A DNA stretch of 64,000 nucleotides from contig NZ_CP074102.1 of the NCBI RefSeq assembly GCF_018310535.1, positions 992,001-1,056,000 of the forward strand. The letters are read 5' to 3'. Source of the DNA: Streptomyces mirabilis. GTDB lineage: Bacteria > Actinomycetota > Actinomycetes > Streptomycetales > Streptomycetaceae. A program made the translations under genes and the position numbers. The notes beneath the pieces are model-generated. The model was given only the letters and a program-made list of their open reading frames with translations. It did not search any database and was not told the origin of the DNA. How positions within the stretch are numbered: position 1 is the first letter of the stretch; every line of letters begins with the position of its first letter. Shown here in pieces: positions 1 through 6,885 of the stretch.

Positions 1-232
1 TTGCGAGCGCTTCGAGATGACGCATCGTCGGATTATCGCGGCGTCCGGTGCGCAGCATCCACAGATAGGTGGACGTCACCGTTTCAAGCCCTCGCGCGGC
101 CATCAGCTCGGCCACCTCGGCATTGCTGTACGGGCCGCGATCAGGCGGGTGCACCACGTCAAACAGGCGGTTGAGCCGCTCGCTGAGCTTCCGCGCGCGC
201 GGACTCATCGGCTCCTTTGTCAACTCTTTCAT
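1..232 (-). CDS. XRE-family helix-turn-helix regulator, EspR-like (partial)
   Basis: The reading frame enters at the left edge and is cut off there, so only the N-terminal 77 residues are visible. It begins MKELTKEPMSPRARKLSERL, continues with NRLFDVVHPPDRGPYSNAEV, and then reads through TYLWMLRTGRRDNPTMRHLE. This is the arrangement of Streptomyces and mycobacterial EspR-like XRE proteins, where the NRLFD...P...GPY..AEV segment precedes the recognition helix and the LR.G.R.NP loop. An AAAGGA ribosome binding site lies just upstream of the ATG. The family binds DNA and usually regulates nearby genes. No target can be named here because the downstream neighbour is outside the window. The family assignment is from motif recognition only. 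Confidence 0.75.
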   Translation of the reverse strand, partial: MKELTKEPMSPRARKLSERLNRLFDVVHPPDRGPYSNAEVAELMAARGLETVTSTYLWMLRTGRRDNPTMRHLEALA

Positions 233-1115
233 GATCCTTTCCGGGACGCGGGTTCATTCGGGTTGAGCCACTGTACTCCACCATTAACACCAGTTGACGC
301 ACCGATCCTGAATATGGATAGTTCTTTCTCACCAGCACGTTTCCGCGTTTACGCGCGCCTCCTCGGTCGGCCCGTTCGTGCTTACCGGCAGAGGCGCACT
401 GGCCGACGTGACGCGTGCCATATTCACCCGGCGACATGCGTCGCGTCTGGGGCTGCAGGGTGTTTTTGATCTTCGAGCGGAAGGTGCAGGGGCGGCGGTG
501 GGAGCACTCAATCCACTTCGCAATGGCAGTGCGGCCAATTCCGCGCGCCCATTCTATTTCGGACATTCTGGCGCACTTCGCAAGTTCCGGGCAACCGTGA
601 CCATGGACCACCCGAAGGCTTTGCCGCAGACCGCGCCGCCAACCGCGAGCGATTACGAGAGCTTTTCGCGTCGTCACGCTCTGCGACTAGTACAGAGATT
701 AAGAACCAACTCTGGATCTTGACACGGGTCCGTGCGTATGTTCGTCGTCCCCGGGCAGCCCGCCCGGCGCCACGAACATGAGGAGCACGGCAGGTACCGA
801 CCAGACCGTGTAGGTCCACATACAGCGGCGGCGCCCGAGAGCGGTAACTCCCGGACGCCGAACGCTCAGCGGCATAACCCGCCCCGGCAAGGGCGGAGAT
901 TGCCCACCATCACCACGCTGATCCCTTCCACGGGGCGCTTCAGCATGGCAACACTGCAAAGGGGATTCTTGCATGCCTCCTGCCCTGCGCAAAAGGCCAA
1001 ACTGCCTGGCCTGCGCGGCAGCCGCCTCCGTCTCGGTGCCTTCCCGACCCGGGCTGGAGAACACCACCCCGGCCTCGGCAAACCGTCGGCCCCGCCTCGA
1101 GAGCGGGAGCAGCCG
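233..1115. other. Region without a supported gene
   Basis: About 0.9 kb lies between the divergent XRE gene and the winged-helix gene. Several open frames cross it, but none has a good ribosome binding site, and codon positions do not show the strong third-position GC seen in the genes around it. The stretch near 280-330 is relatively AT-rich, and TTGACG at 294-299 resembles a -35 box, but no convincing -10 follows at the expected spacing. It probably holds promoters for one or both flanking genes. I see no RNA gene or repeat. Confidence 0.5.
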
Positions 1116-2006
1116 ATGAGCAGCGATGCCCGCGAGTGGGTGTGGGAGCACAGCTCCAGCCGGGGAACCGCACGCCTGGTCCTGCTGTCGATCGCCGACC
1201 GGGTGACCGACGAGCAGTGCGTCTCCTGGGCCTCCCTGACCAGCCTGGCCAAGCGCACGCGCGCCTCTGTATCCACGGTGCGCGAAGCCATCAGCCGACT
1301 CGTCGACGACGGTGAGCTGGAGCAGCTCGACGACCTCACCGGCCCACAGCGCAGCACGGTCTACCGCCTGCCCCTCGCCGCCAAGGCCGTCGCGCAGGCC
1401 CCGCGAGAGCAGCAGGAGGACAGCGACGCCGCGTCGCCCGACGAGTCCGAGGCCGCCTTGACACTCCGGATCTCGGCCCTGCGACGGTGCGGAATCCGCC
1501 CGCGAGAGGTACCGGAATCCCCCGCGAGGGTCCGGAAACCGGCAGTACCGGAAACCGGCAGGTCCCGACGGAAACCGGCACCTCGACGTACCGGAAACCG
1601 GCACAGCGATGTACCGGAAACCGGCACACAGAACCGTAGTGAACCGGAATTGAACCGTAGGTACAGCAGTGGTGGTGCCGCCGTCACCTCGGCTGCCGAG
1701 TGGCAGGTCGACCCAGCCACCCACGCCTGGACCCGCCAGCAGGGACACCTCGACCGCCTCGGCGAGGAGGGCCTGCAGGCAGCCGATGCGAAGTGGCGTG
1801 CCCACCGCGCCGACTTCAAGCCGCGGACCGCGGCTGCCTGGGCTGCCGACTGGCGCTCCTGGGTCGCCCGGGAGCACGCCCCGGGCCGCCCGAATCTCTA
1901 CGCCGTGCCCGGCCAGCGCCCCGCTCAGCCGGGCGGCATGACGCGGGCCGAGGCCCACACCGCCGCCCTCCTCGCCGCCCTCGAAGAGCCGACCGGAACG
2001 GAGTAG
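1116..2006 (+). CDS. Winged-helix DNA-binding protein, possible replication initiator
   Basis: This 296-residue protein begins MSSDAREWVWEHSSSRGTAR. Residues 15-75 form a helix-turn-helix of the type found in plasmid and phage replication or regulatory proteins (LVLLSIADRVTDEQCVSWAS, then TRASVSTVREAISRLVDDGE). An unusual middle section of repeated PETG and RKP units follows, then a C-terminal domain rich in Trp (WQVDP, TAAAWAADWRSWVAREH). The ATG was chosen over upstream in-frame starts because a GGGAG site precedes it and coding character begins there. The gene leads a closely spaced group with a zinc-finger protein, a WhiB-like protein and a DUF2637 protein. The repeated DNA inside the gene looks like iterons, which suggests a Rep-like role. 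That is inference; a transcriptional regulator is the alternative. Confidence 0.65.
   Translation: MSSDAREWVWEHSSSRGTARLVLLSIADRVTDEQCVSWASLTSLAKRTRASVSTVREAISRLVDDGELEQLDDLTGPQRSTVYRLPLAAKAVAQAPREQQEDSDAASPDESEAALTLRISALRRCGIRPREVPESPARVRKPAVPETGRSRRKPAPRRTGNRHSDVPETGTQNRSEPELNRRYSSGGAAVTSAAEWQVDPATHAWTRQQGHLDRLGEEGLQAADAKWRAHRADFKPRTAAAWAADWRSWVAREHAPGRPNLYAVPGQRPAQPGGMTRAEAHTAALLAALEEPTGTE
1531..1626. repeat. Iteron-like direct repeats inside the winged-helix gene
   Basis: Five copies of the core CGGAAACCGGCA end at 1544, 1560, 1580, 1603 and 1626. Three copies carry the extension TACCGGAAACCGGCA. The last intervals are 20, 23 and 23 bases, close to two helical turns. Partial copies occur on both sides (TACCGGAATC near 1510 and ACCGGAATT near 1642). 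The core is itself nearly palindromic (CCGG..CCGG). The repeats lie in the coding sequence of a DNA-binding protein, as origin iterons do in some actinobacterial plasmids. Confidence 0.6.
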
Positions 2007-2013
2007 CCACACC

Positions 2014-2730
2014 GTGGACCGCCGCGAAACCGCAGCCCTGCTGGCCTACATCGGCCGACTCGACCCCCGCACCATCCGCACCGACCAGGGCGAGGCCCGC
2101 GACCAGCTCGCCCAGTGGCACGAGCTGCTCGGCGACGTGCCGATGGCGACCCCGCACGGCTGGGACGCCCGTGTCGCCGCCCGCCAGCACATCCGCACCT
2201 CGCCGTACCAGATCCTGCCCGCGGACGTGGCCCGTCCCTGGGAGAGCTACCGGCGCGACCGCCTGGCCCGGCACTCCGACCCGACGCCGTCCGCCGATCC
2301 GGACGACCAGGCCGCCTGGACCGCCGAGCTGGTCGGCACGCGCCGCGCCGTCGCCGCCGGCCTCGCGGAGCCTGCACAGGCCCGCGCGATCACCAGCGGT
2401 CGCGACGAGAACGACCCGCGGCTGGAGGCGATGCTGCGGGAGATCGGCTCCTGCATACCGCCCGCCGCCCGAGCCGCCCTCGCTCCCTACCGGCCCGCCC
2501 GAGCAGCGCGCGAGGCGGCCATCGCCCAGGGACAGCCCGACGCCCTCAGCGTCCGCTGCGAGTGGTGCAAGGCCCAGCCCGGCGAGCCCTGTCGCCGACG
2601 GCGGATCGGCCCCGACGACGGGGTACGCGCAACCGCCCTGCGCGCCACCCCGCACCCCGGCCGCCTCGACCTCGCAGCCGCCCAGCAGGCACAGCAGACC
2701 GAGCAGGCCCAGCAGCCCGCCATGGCCTGA
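2014..2730 (+). CDS. Hypothetical protein with C-terminal zinc-finger-like motif
   Basis: This 238-residue protein starts with GTG seven bases after the winged-helix gene, so it is very probably co-transcribed with it. The N-terminal and middle parts are soluble, helical and charged. Near residues 181-195 there is CEWCKAQPGEPCR, a C-x2-C-x6-C pattern followed by basic residues and a His further on (TPHPGRL). This resembles the short zinc-binding segment seen in many Streptomyces plasmid and phage proteins of unknown role. The tail is rich in Gln and Ala. It may bind nucleic acid together with its neighbours, but no function can be assigned. The gene is supported by spacing, codon use and length. 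Confidence 0.7.
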   Translation: MDRRETAALLAYIGRLDPRTIRTDQGEARDQLAQWHELLGDVPMATPHGWDARVAARQHIRTSPYQILPADVARPWESYRRDRLARHSDPTPSADPDDQAAWTAELVGTRRAVAAGLAEPAQARAITSGRDENDPRLEAMLREIGSCIPPAARAALAPYRPARAAREAAIAQGQPDALSVRCEWCKAQPGEPCRRRRIGPDDGVRATALRATPHPGRLDLAAAQQAQQTEQAQQPAMA

Positions 2731-2890
2731 CCGGCGCATCCGGCGCGTGCATCCCGTCCGCTGCACCGCCACAACATCACCGTCCCGCACCGGCTGCGGC
2801 GCACGCCCTCGCGCCGCAGCCGGCACCCGACGCCGCGCCCGCCGAGCACCGCCCCGGCCAGCCGACGCGGCAGCACATCGGAGACCCCCC

Positions 2891-3532
2891 TTGCGCCACA
2901 TCACCACCCACGACGCGCCGACCACCGGCCTGCGCGCCGTCGGCGACACCAGCTGGCACACCCGCGGAGGGTGTCACGGCATGGACGTCGAGGACGCCGA
3001 CGCCGTGTTCTTCCCCGGGCCCCGGGACCACGAAGAGATCGCGGAGGCGAAGGAGCTGTGCGGCTGGTGCCCCGTACGCCGCGAGTGCCTGGACTTCGCC
3101 CTTGAGAACGTCCTCAAGGAGGGAATCTGGGGCGGACTCACCGAAGCCGAGCGGCGCCCGCTGCACGACGGCCTGCACCAGCGCCTGGACTACCGGCGCG
3201 TGACCGCCTTCTTCCAGGGACGCGACGTGCACCTGACCGAGGCCGAGCGGCAGGTCGTCATCGACCACGCCTACGTCCGGGGCTGGCGACCCGACCGGCT
3301 CGCCGCCGCCCTGCAGATCAGCCACAAGCACGCCCGAGACCTGCTCCGGCAAGCCGCCAACAAGGTCCTCGACCGCGACCGCACCTATGGCGTGCCCCGC
3401 CCCAAGAAGAAGCGGAAGAAGACCTCCAAGGCAGCGAGCACCCCTACGCCCGCCGCTCCCGGCACTCAGCAGCCGACAGCCCGCCCGGCAGCGTCGACCA
3501 CGGCGCCCGCCCCTCTCGGAAAGGCCGCATGA
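2891..3532 (+). CDS. WhiB-like Fe-S transcription factor with basic C-terminal extension
   Basis: WhiB-like proteins carry a 4Fe-4S cluster and act with sigma factors on transcription. All four cysteines are present: C27 in RGGCHG and C57, C60 and C66 in LCGWCPVRREC, followed by the family turn GIWGGLTEAERR. The start was set at TTG because the first ligand cysteine lies upstream of the first ATG, and GGAG is 7 bases ahead of this TTG. The protein has 213 residues, about twice the usual WhiB length. Its extension contains a helix-turn-helix-like stretch (LAAALQISHKHARDLL), a basic cluster (RPKKKRKK) and a Pro/Ala-rich tail. Its TGA overlaps the ATG of the DUF2637 gene. A regulator of element genes is the natural inference. 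Confidence 0.85.
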   Translation: MRHITTHDAPTTGLRAVGDTSWHTRGGCHGMDVEDADAVFFPGPRDHEEIAEAKELCGWCPVRRECLDFALENVLKEGIWGGLTEAERRPLHDGLHQRLDYRRVTAFFQGRDVHLTEAERQVVIDHAYVRGWRPDRLAAALQISHKHARDLLRQAANKVLDRDRTYGVPRPKKKRKKTSKAASTPTPAAPGTQQPTARPAASTTAPAPLGKAA

Positions 3533-5169
3533 CCCACCCCGTCCTCGGCTTCGGTGCCGCTTCGGACCTCCCGCTCCCTCTCGCCGCCGTCGTGCCTGCT
3601 GCCCTCGCGCTCGTGCTGACCGCCTGGACCATCCGGCGCCGGGGAACCCGCCCGCAGAAACGTCTCGGCGGCCCGGCGGTCAAGGTCGCCGCCGTTGCCG
3701 CCCTCGGCTGTACCGCCTACAGCGCCGACACGAGCTGGCGCTTCGCCGCCGACTACCTCGACATGGCCGGCACCGCCGAGCGGGCCGGCATGTTCGCCGC
3801 CGCCGAACTCGCCCTGTTCGCCACCGCGCTCATGGCCCGGCAGAACCTGGCCACCCAGGGCGCCCCCGGTCTGCCGGGCACCCTGGTCTGGGTGATCACC
3901 GGAGTGCAGGTGATCCCCGCCTACGCCGAGAGCGGCCCTGTCGGCGGCACGGTCCGCGCCTTCGTCGGGCCGGTCATGGCAGCGATGCTGTGGCACCTCG
4001 CCATGGGCATCGAACTGCGCCTACGCACCCCCGGCGCCGCCTCCCACGGACTGATCGCCGTCCTGGGCCGGGAGGCACGCGAGCGGCTCCTGTCCCGCCT
4101 CGGCATCGCCGCGCGAGACCGCGACGCAGCACAGATCACCCGGGATCGGGCCACCGCCCGCGCAGTCGCCCTCGCCGCCCGCCTCGCCGAGCGCACGCCC
4201 GAGCAGCAGCGAAACCGTAACGGTCGACGGCTGACACGGCGCCTGTCGAAGGCGGTCGGCAGGGCCTCGGTCGGCACCGACCCCCTCCAGCGCGCACAGC
4301 TACTCGACCAGCTCGCCGCACGTCGGCACGCCCTCGCGCTCGCCACGGTCCCGCTTCCCTCTCCCTGGTCCCCGGCGCACAGCCCCACAACGGCAGCAAC
4401 CGTCCCCTCACAGCCAACGCCGAATGTGCCGGTCCGCGTCCACGATCTCCACGGTCCCGACGAGTCAGACTCGGACCGGGGACCGGGCGGCCCGCGGGGA
4501 CCGGTCCCCGAAATCGCGGACTGGAAGGCATCGGCAGACGCGGGGACCGGAGGTGACGAAACGGGGACCGTCGTGGGGACCAAGGCACCGGAAAATGGCC
4601 CGGTCCCGGGGACCGGTCCCGCCAATCCGGAGACCGCGGAGGGGGACGCCGCAGGCGCGGGGACCAGCCGCAGCACGCGAGAAGCCCCTGCTCAGGGCCC
4701 CGATTCGCGTCGGGGACCGAGCGCCGTCGATTCAGGGACCGAGACCACCGGGGACCGGGGACCGACCGACACCGAGTCCGGGACCGAGACCACCGCGGAC
4801 CGGGGACCGACCGACACCGAGTCCGGGACCGAGATCACCGCGGACCGGGGACACAAGGTCCCCCTCCGCCGGAAGACGACCACGAAGCCCCGGACGAAGA
4901 ACAAGGGGAAGCGTGCCCGGTCCCGCTCCCCGCAGACGCAGCGCCCGGTACGCGAGCTGGACGAGTCGGAGCGCCAGCTTGTCCGGGAGGTCCGCCCCCA
5001 CGTCCCCGCCCTGCTCGCACGGGACGGCAACGAAGCGATCACCCGGGTGCAGCTGCGGGAAATCATCCGCCGCGAGGGCCTGATGGGGGTCGGGAACGAC
5101 CGAATCACCTTCGTCCTCCGAGAACTGCGGAGCGACGACATCACGACGACAAGGAGCACCGCCCGATGA
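3529..5169 (+). CDS. DUF2637-type membrane protein with repeat-rich linker and C-terminal DNA-binding-like domain
   Basis: The protein has 546 residues. The first 170 contain four hydrophobic segments near residues 15-33, 50-65, 85-105 and 118-155, as in the DUF2637 family common on Streptomyces conjugative elements and often found near transfer genes. A basic coiled region follows (AARDRDAAQITRDRA). A long low-complexity section comes next, built on GT, DRGP and TES units, and encoded by DNA with many GGGGACC motifs. The last 75 residues look like a small helical domain (RQLVREVRPHVPALLARD, then RVQLREIIRREGL). The start overlaps the WhiB stop (ATGA), so translation is probably coupled. Membrane spread proteins and SpdB-like roles are known for relatives; the role here is inference. 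Confidence 0.75.
   Translation: MTHPVLGFGAASDLPLPLAAVVPAALALVLTAWTIRRRGTRPQKRLGGPAVKVAAVAALGCTAYSADTSWRFAADYLDMAGTAERAGMFAAAELALFATALMARQNLATQGAPGLPGTLVWVITGVQVIPAYAESGPVGGTVRAFVGPVMAAMLWHLAMGIELRLRTPGAASHGLIAVLGREARERLLSRLGIAARDRDAAQITRDRATARAVALAARLAERTPEQQRNRNGRRLTRRLSKAVGRASVGTDPLQRAQLLDQLAARRHALALATVPLPSPWSPAHSPTTAATVPSQPTPNVPVRVHDLHGPDESDSDRGPGGPRGPVPEIADWKASADAGTGGDETGTVVGTKAPENGPVPGTGPANPETAEGDAAGAGTSRSTREAPAQGPDSRRGPSAVDSGTETTGDRGPTDTESGTETTADRGPTDTESGTEITADRGHKVPLRRKTTTKPRTKNKGKRARSRSPQTQRPVRELDESERQLVREVRPHVPALLARDGNEAITRVQLREIIRREGLMGVGNDRITFVLRELRSDDITTTRSTAR
4735..4852. repeat. 45-bp tandem repeat with GGGGACC motifs
   Basis: Two and a half copies of a 45-bp unit encode GTETTGDRGPTDTES-type 15-residue repeats. 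They form the densest part of a wider field (about 4470-4852) in which GGGGACC or GGGACCG recurs more than a dozen times, some copies as GGGGACCGGTCCC palindromes. The repetition is conserved at the DNA level beyond what the peptide repeat needs. Confidence 0.7.
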
Positions 5170-5357
5170 AGACCTGCCACCAGTTCGACACCACCCGCGC
5201 GGAGTACGAGCGAGAGATCGGATTCATGCTCGCTCACTCCGAGCGGCACGCGGGCAGGCCGGCGGCGAAGTCCAGCGCGAAGCAGGCTGCCTCGACGAAG
5301 CAGCGGATGGCGCGCGCGCTCAACAGCCACGTCGGGCGCTGCCCCGAGTGCGGCTGA
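5166..5357 (+). CDS. Small hypothetical protein
   Basis: The predicted 63-residue protein starts four bases before the end of the DUF2637 gene (ATGA overlap), which supports translation as the next gene of the same operon. It is hydrophilic, with a central Lys/Ala/Ser-rich stretch and a C-terminal CPECG that could be half of a zinc site (another Cys is at position 4). I do not recognise a family. Confidence 0.55.
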   Translation: MKTCHQFDTTRAEYEREIGFMLAHSERHAGRPAAKSSAKQAASTKQRMARALNSHVGRCPECG

Positions 5358-5395
5358 ACCGACAAAACCCCAGCTCAAAGCCCCTATCCGTAACG

Positions 5396-5422
5396 GGTGG
5401 CCCGGCTCCGTGCCGGGCCACC
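5396..5422 (+). terminator. Hairpin, probable transcription terminator
   Basis: The arms GGTGGCCCGGC and GCCGGGCCACC form a perfect 11-bp stem with a five-base loop, 39 bases after the small gene and just before the ribosome binding site of the next one. There is no T run, which is usual in streptomycetes. It may attenuate transcription into the mobilisation genes. Confidence 0.6.
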
Positions 5423-5443
5423 GCCCCGCTTAGGAGGTACGCC

Positions 5444-5680
5444 GTGTTTCCGCGTCCCCCTCGTTCGTCCGAGCCCACCGTCGCCGAGGCCAGCGCCTGG
5501 GCGGACGTCCTGGTCCGCCAGCGACTCCTGCACGCTGCCGTCCTCACGCCGACCGGCCAGTGGCTCGTCCAGGACCACCCCGACGGACCCGTCCGCGTCC
5601 TTGCGGGCCCCGCCGATCTCCTCGCGCTGGCCGCGACCATCCAGCACCACACCCGCTCCACGAGGCCCGAATCCCGATGA
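5444..5680 (+). CDS. Small hypothetical protein upstream of mobC
   Basis: This 78-residue protein starts at GTG, eight bases after a strong TAGGAGGT ribosome binding site, which decides the start. The sequence is compact and globular (VLVRQRLLHAAVLTPTGQW, then PVRVLAGPADLLALAATI). It has no signal peptide or membrane segment. Its TGA overlaps the ATG of the MobC-like gene, so the two are translationally coupled and its job is probably linked to mobilisation. I do not recognise the family. Confidence 0.65.
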   Translation: MFPRPPRSSEPTVAEASAWADVLVRQRLLHAAVLTPTGQWLVQDHPDGPVRVLAGPADLLALAATIQHHTRSTRPESR

Positions 5681-6309
5681 CGAACGCACCCAAGAACGGC
5701 ACCACCCCGGAACCTGATCCCGACTCCAACTCGGTCTCGGGGCGAGCAAGTTATCGGCCAAGCTACTCTTCCCCGTCGGGGAAGGCAGCCTGGCCATCTC
5801 CCGCCCCTGGGGTGGCGGGAGTGGTCCAGCACCGGGGGGCGCTGGACCGTCAGGCGGCGACCGAGGGCGGATCGCAGCCAGGGGTGGAGGAGCAGCCGCG
5901 AAGCAGCGCGAGCGCCGCATCAGCATTCACCGCGCGTAAGCGCTCCCCTCAGAAGAACAAGCGAGCACGCGTCTGCAACATCCGTCTCAGTGACGACGAG
6001 TGGAGTCGTCTGACCACCGCAGCACGCGCTTCGCGCAAGAGCCTGCCCGCCTACCTCGTGCGCGCCGGTCTCGCCGCCGCCGACGACGCCGAGAACACCG
6101 CTGCGGTCATCGCGGGCCACCGAGACCTGATAGCCGAGCTGTTCGCCGCGCGCCGTCATCTCGGGCAGGTCGGCAACAACTTGAACCAGGTCGCCCGTGC
6201 CATCAACAGCGGCGGACAGCCGCCGGAACTCGACGCCGTCGTTTCGGCCGTTCAGCGAGCGGTCGCTCGCGTGCAGACGGTCACCGACCGGCTGCTGGAA
6301 CCGGATTGA
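5677..6309 (+). CDS. mobC: MobC-like relaxosome accessory protein
   Basis: MobC proteins bind and help open oriT DNA so the relaxase can nick it. Of 210 residues, about 96-205 match the family: RVCNIRLSDDEWSRLTTAAR is the ribbon-helix-helix-like start, followed by SLPAYLVRAGL and by GQVGNNLNQVARAINSGG, a very characteristic MobC signature. The first 90 residues are low-complexity and unlike the rest. The DNA coding for residues 27-57 forms three hairpins and may be part of oriT. A shorter product starting further in is therefore possible, but the open frame and the ATGA overlap with the upstream gene favour this start. The relaxase gene follows after one oppositely oriented gene. Confidence 0.85.
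   Translation: MTNAPKNGTTPEPDPDSNSVSGRASYRPSYSSPSGKAAWPSPAPGVAGVVQHRGALDRQAATEGGSQPGVEEQPRSSASAASAFTARKRSPQKNKRARVCNIRLSDDEWSRLTTAARASRKSLPAYLVRAGLAAADDAENTAAVIAGHRDLIAELFAARRHLGQVGNNLNQVARAINSGGQPPELDAVVSAVQRAVARVQTVTDRLLEPD
5756..5848. other. Hairpin cluster, candidate origin of transfer
   Basis: Three inverted repeats lie end to end. The first is a long imperfect hairpin: GGCCAaGCT (5756-5764) pairs with AGCcTGGCC (5787-5795), and inside it CTTCCCC pairs with GGGGAAG around a GTC loop. The second pairs CTCCCGCC (5798-5805) with GGCGGGAG (5814-5821). The third pairs GGTCCAGC (5823-5830) with GCTGGACC (5841-5848). Such clusters next to mobC and relaxase genes are typical of oriT. The nick site itself is not identifiable by eye. 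Confidence 0.5.
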
Positions 6310-6318
6310 CCGAGCGGC

Positions 6319-6801
6319 TCAGGACCACGAGGCACTGCCGGCCAGCAGGCTTCGGATGTCGCGGCGAACCGCTTCCTGGAACCGGTCGCGCAATGTCCCG
6401 ACCTCGTCCTTCAGGGCGAGGAGCGCTGGGGTGTCCTGTGCGTCCGCGGTGGTCACGTAGTCGCTCGCGCGTCGCAGACCTCGAAAGATCTCGTCTGCTG
6501 CCCGAACGACGTCGAGCGGAGCCAGGACATGGATCCGCTGCCGCGTGGCACCGAGATTGAAGCCGACGAACGCAGTTACAACCGCCGTCTCGCGTTCCTC
6601 GACTGCCGTGGTCTGCAGCACGCGCAGCAGGTCCCTGCCCGTGTCTTCCGTCGCGACCAGGTACTCGGCGTACAGCTGCGTACGCAGTTCCAGCAGGCGC
6701 GTGACCGCCTCCCGGCGCCAACGCCGCCGGTCCGCCAGCGCCGTCGCGCCGGCCCCCAGCAGAACTCCAAGCAGCGCGGCCAGCGGTGATATCCAGCTCA
6801 T
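6319..6801 (-). CDS. Membrane-anchored hypothetical protein
   Basis: This 160-residue protein has one N-terminal hydrophobic segment (residues 4-23, SPLAALLGVLLGAGATALAD) followed by a basic RRRWRRE stop-transfer stretch. The remainder is soluble and mostly helical, with coiled-coil character, and should lie in the cytoplasm. It sits between mobC and the relaxase on the opposite strand, and its 3' end lies 9 bases from the mobC stop. Proteins of this shape are common in Streptomyces and are annotated as hypothetical. The start is the ATG directly before the hydrophobic segment. No function can be proposed. Confidence 0.7.
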   Translation of the reverse strand: MSWISPLAALLGVLLGAGATALADRRRWRREAVTRLLELRTQLYAEYLVATEDTGRDLLRVLQTTAVEERETAVVTAFVGFNLGATRQRIHVLAPLDVVRAADEIFRGLRRASDYVTTADAQDTPALLALKDEVGTLRDRFQEAVRRDIRSLLAGSASWS

Positions 6802-6885
6802 CCGTGAGCACTTCCCGCGCCGCGCGCGTGGAACGCGCGCTTCCCACTGCCCATTCTCGTTGATCAACCGGTCGAGGACAGCAGC

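Noticed and set aside
732..1115. N-terminal extension of the winged-helix gene from an upstream ATG
   Set aside because: The extra 128 residues are low-complexity, lack coding bias, and the ATG at 1116 has its own GGGAG site directly before the conserved domain.
699..2012. Long minus-strand frames opposite the winged-helix gene, including a short MWTYTVWSVPAVLLMFV-like membrane peptide near 703-825
   Set aside because: High GC gives long antisense frames. The plus-strand protein has clear domain structure, and the short peptide has no ribosome binding site.
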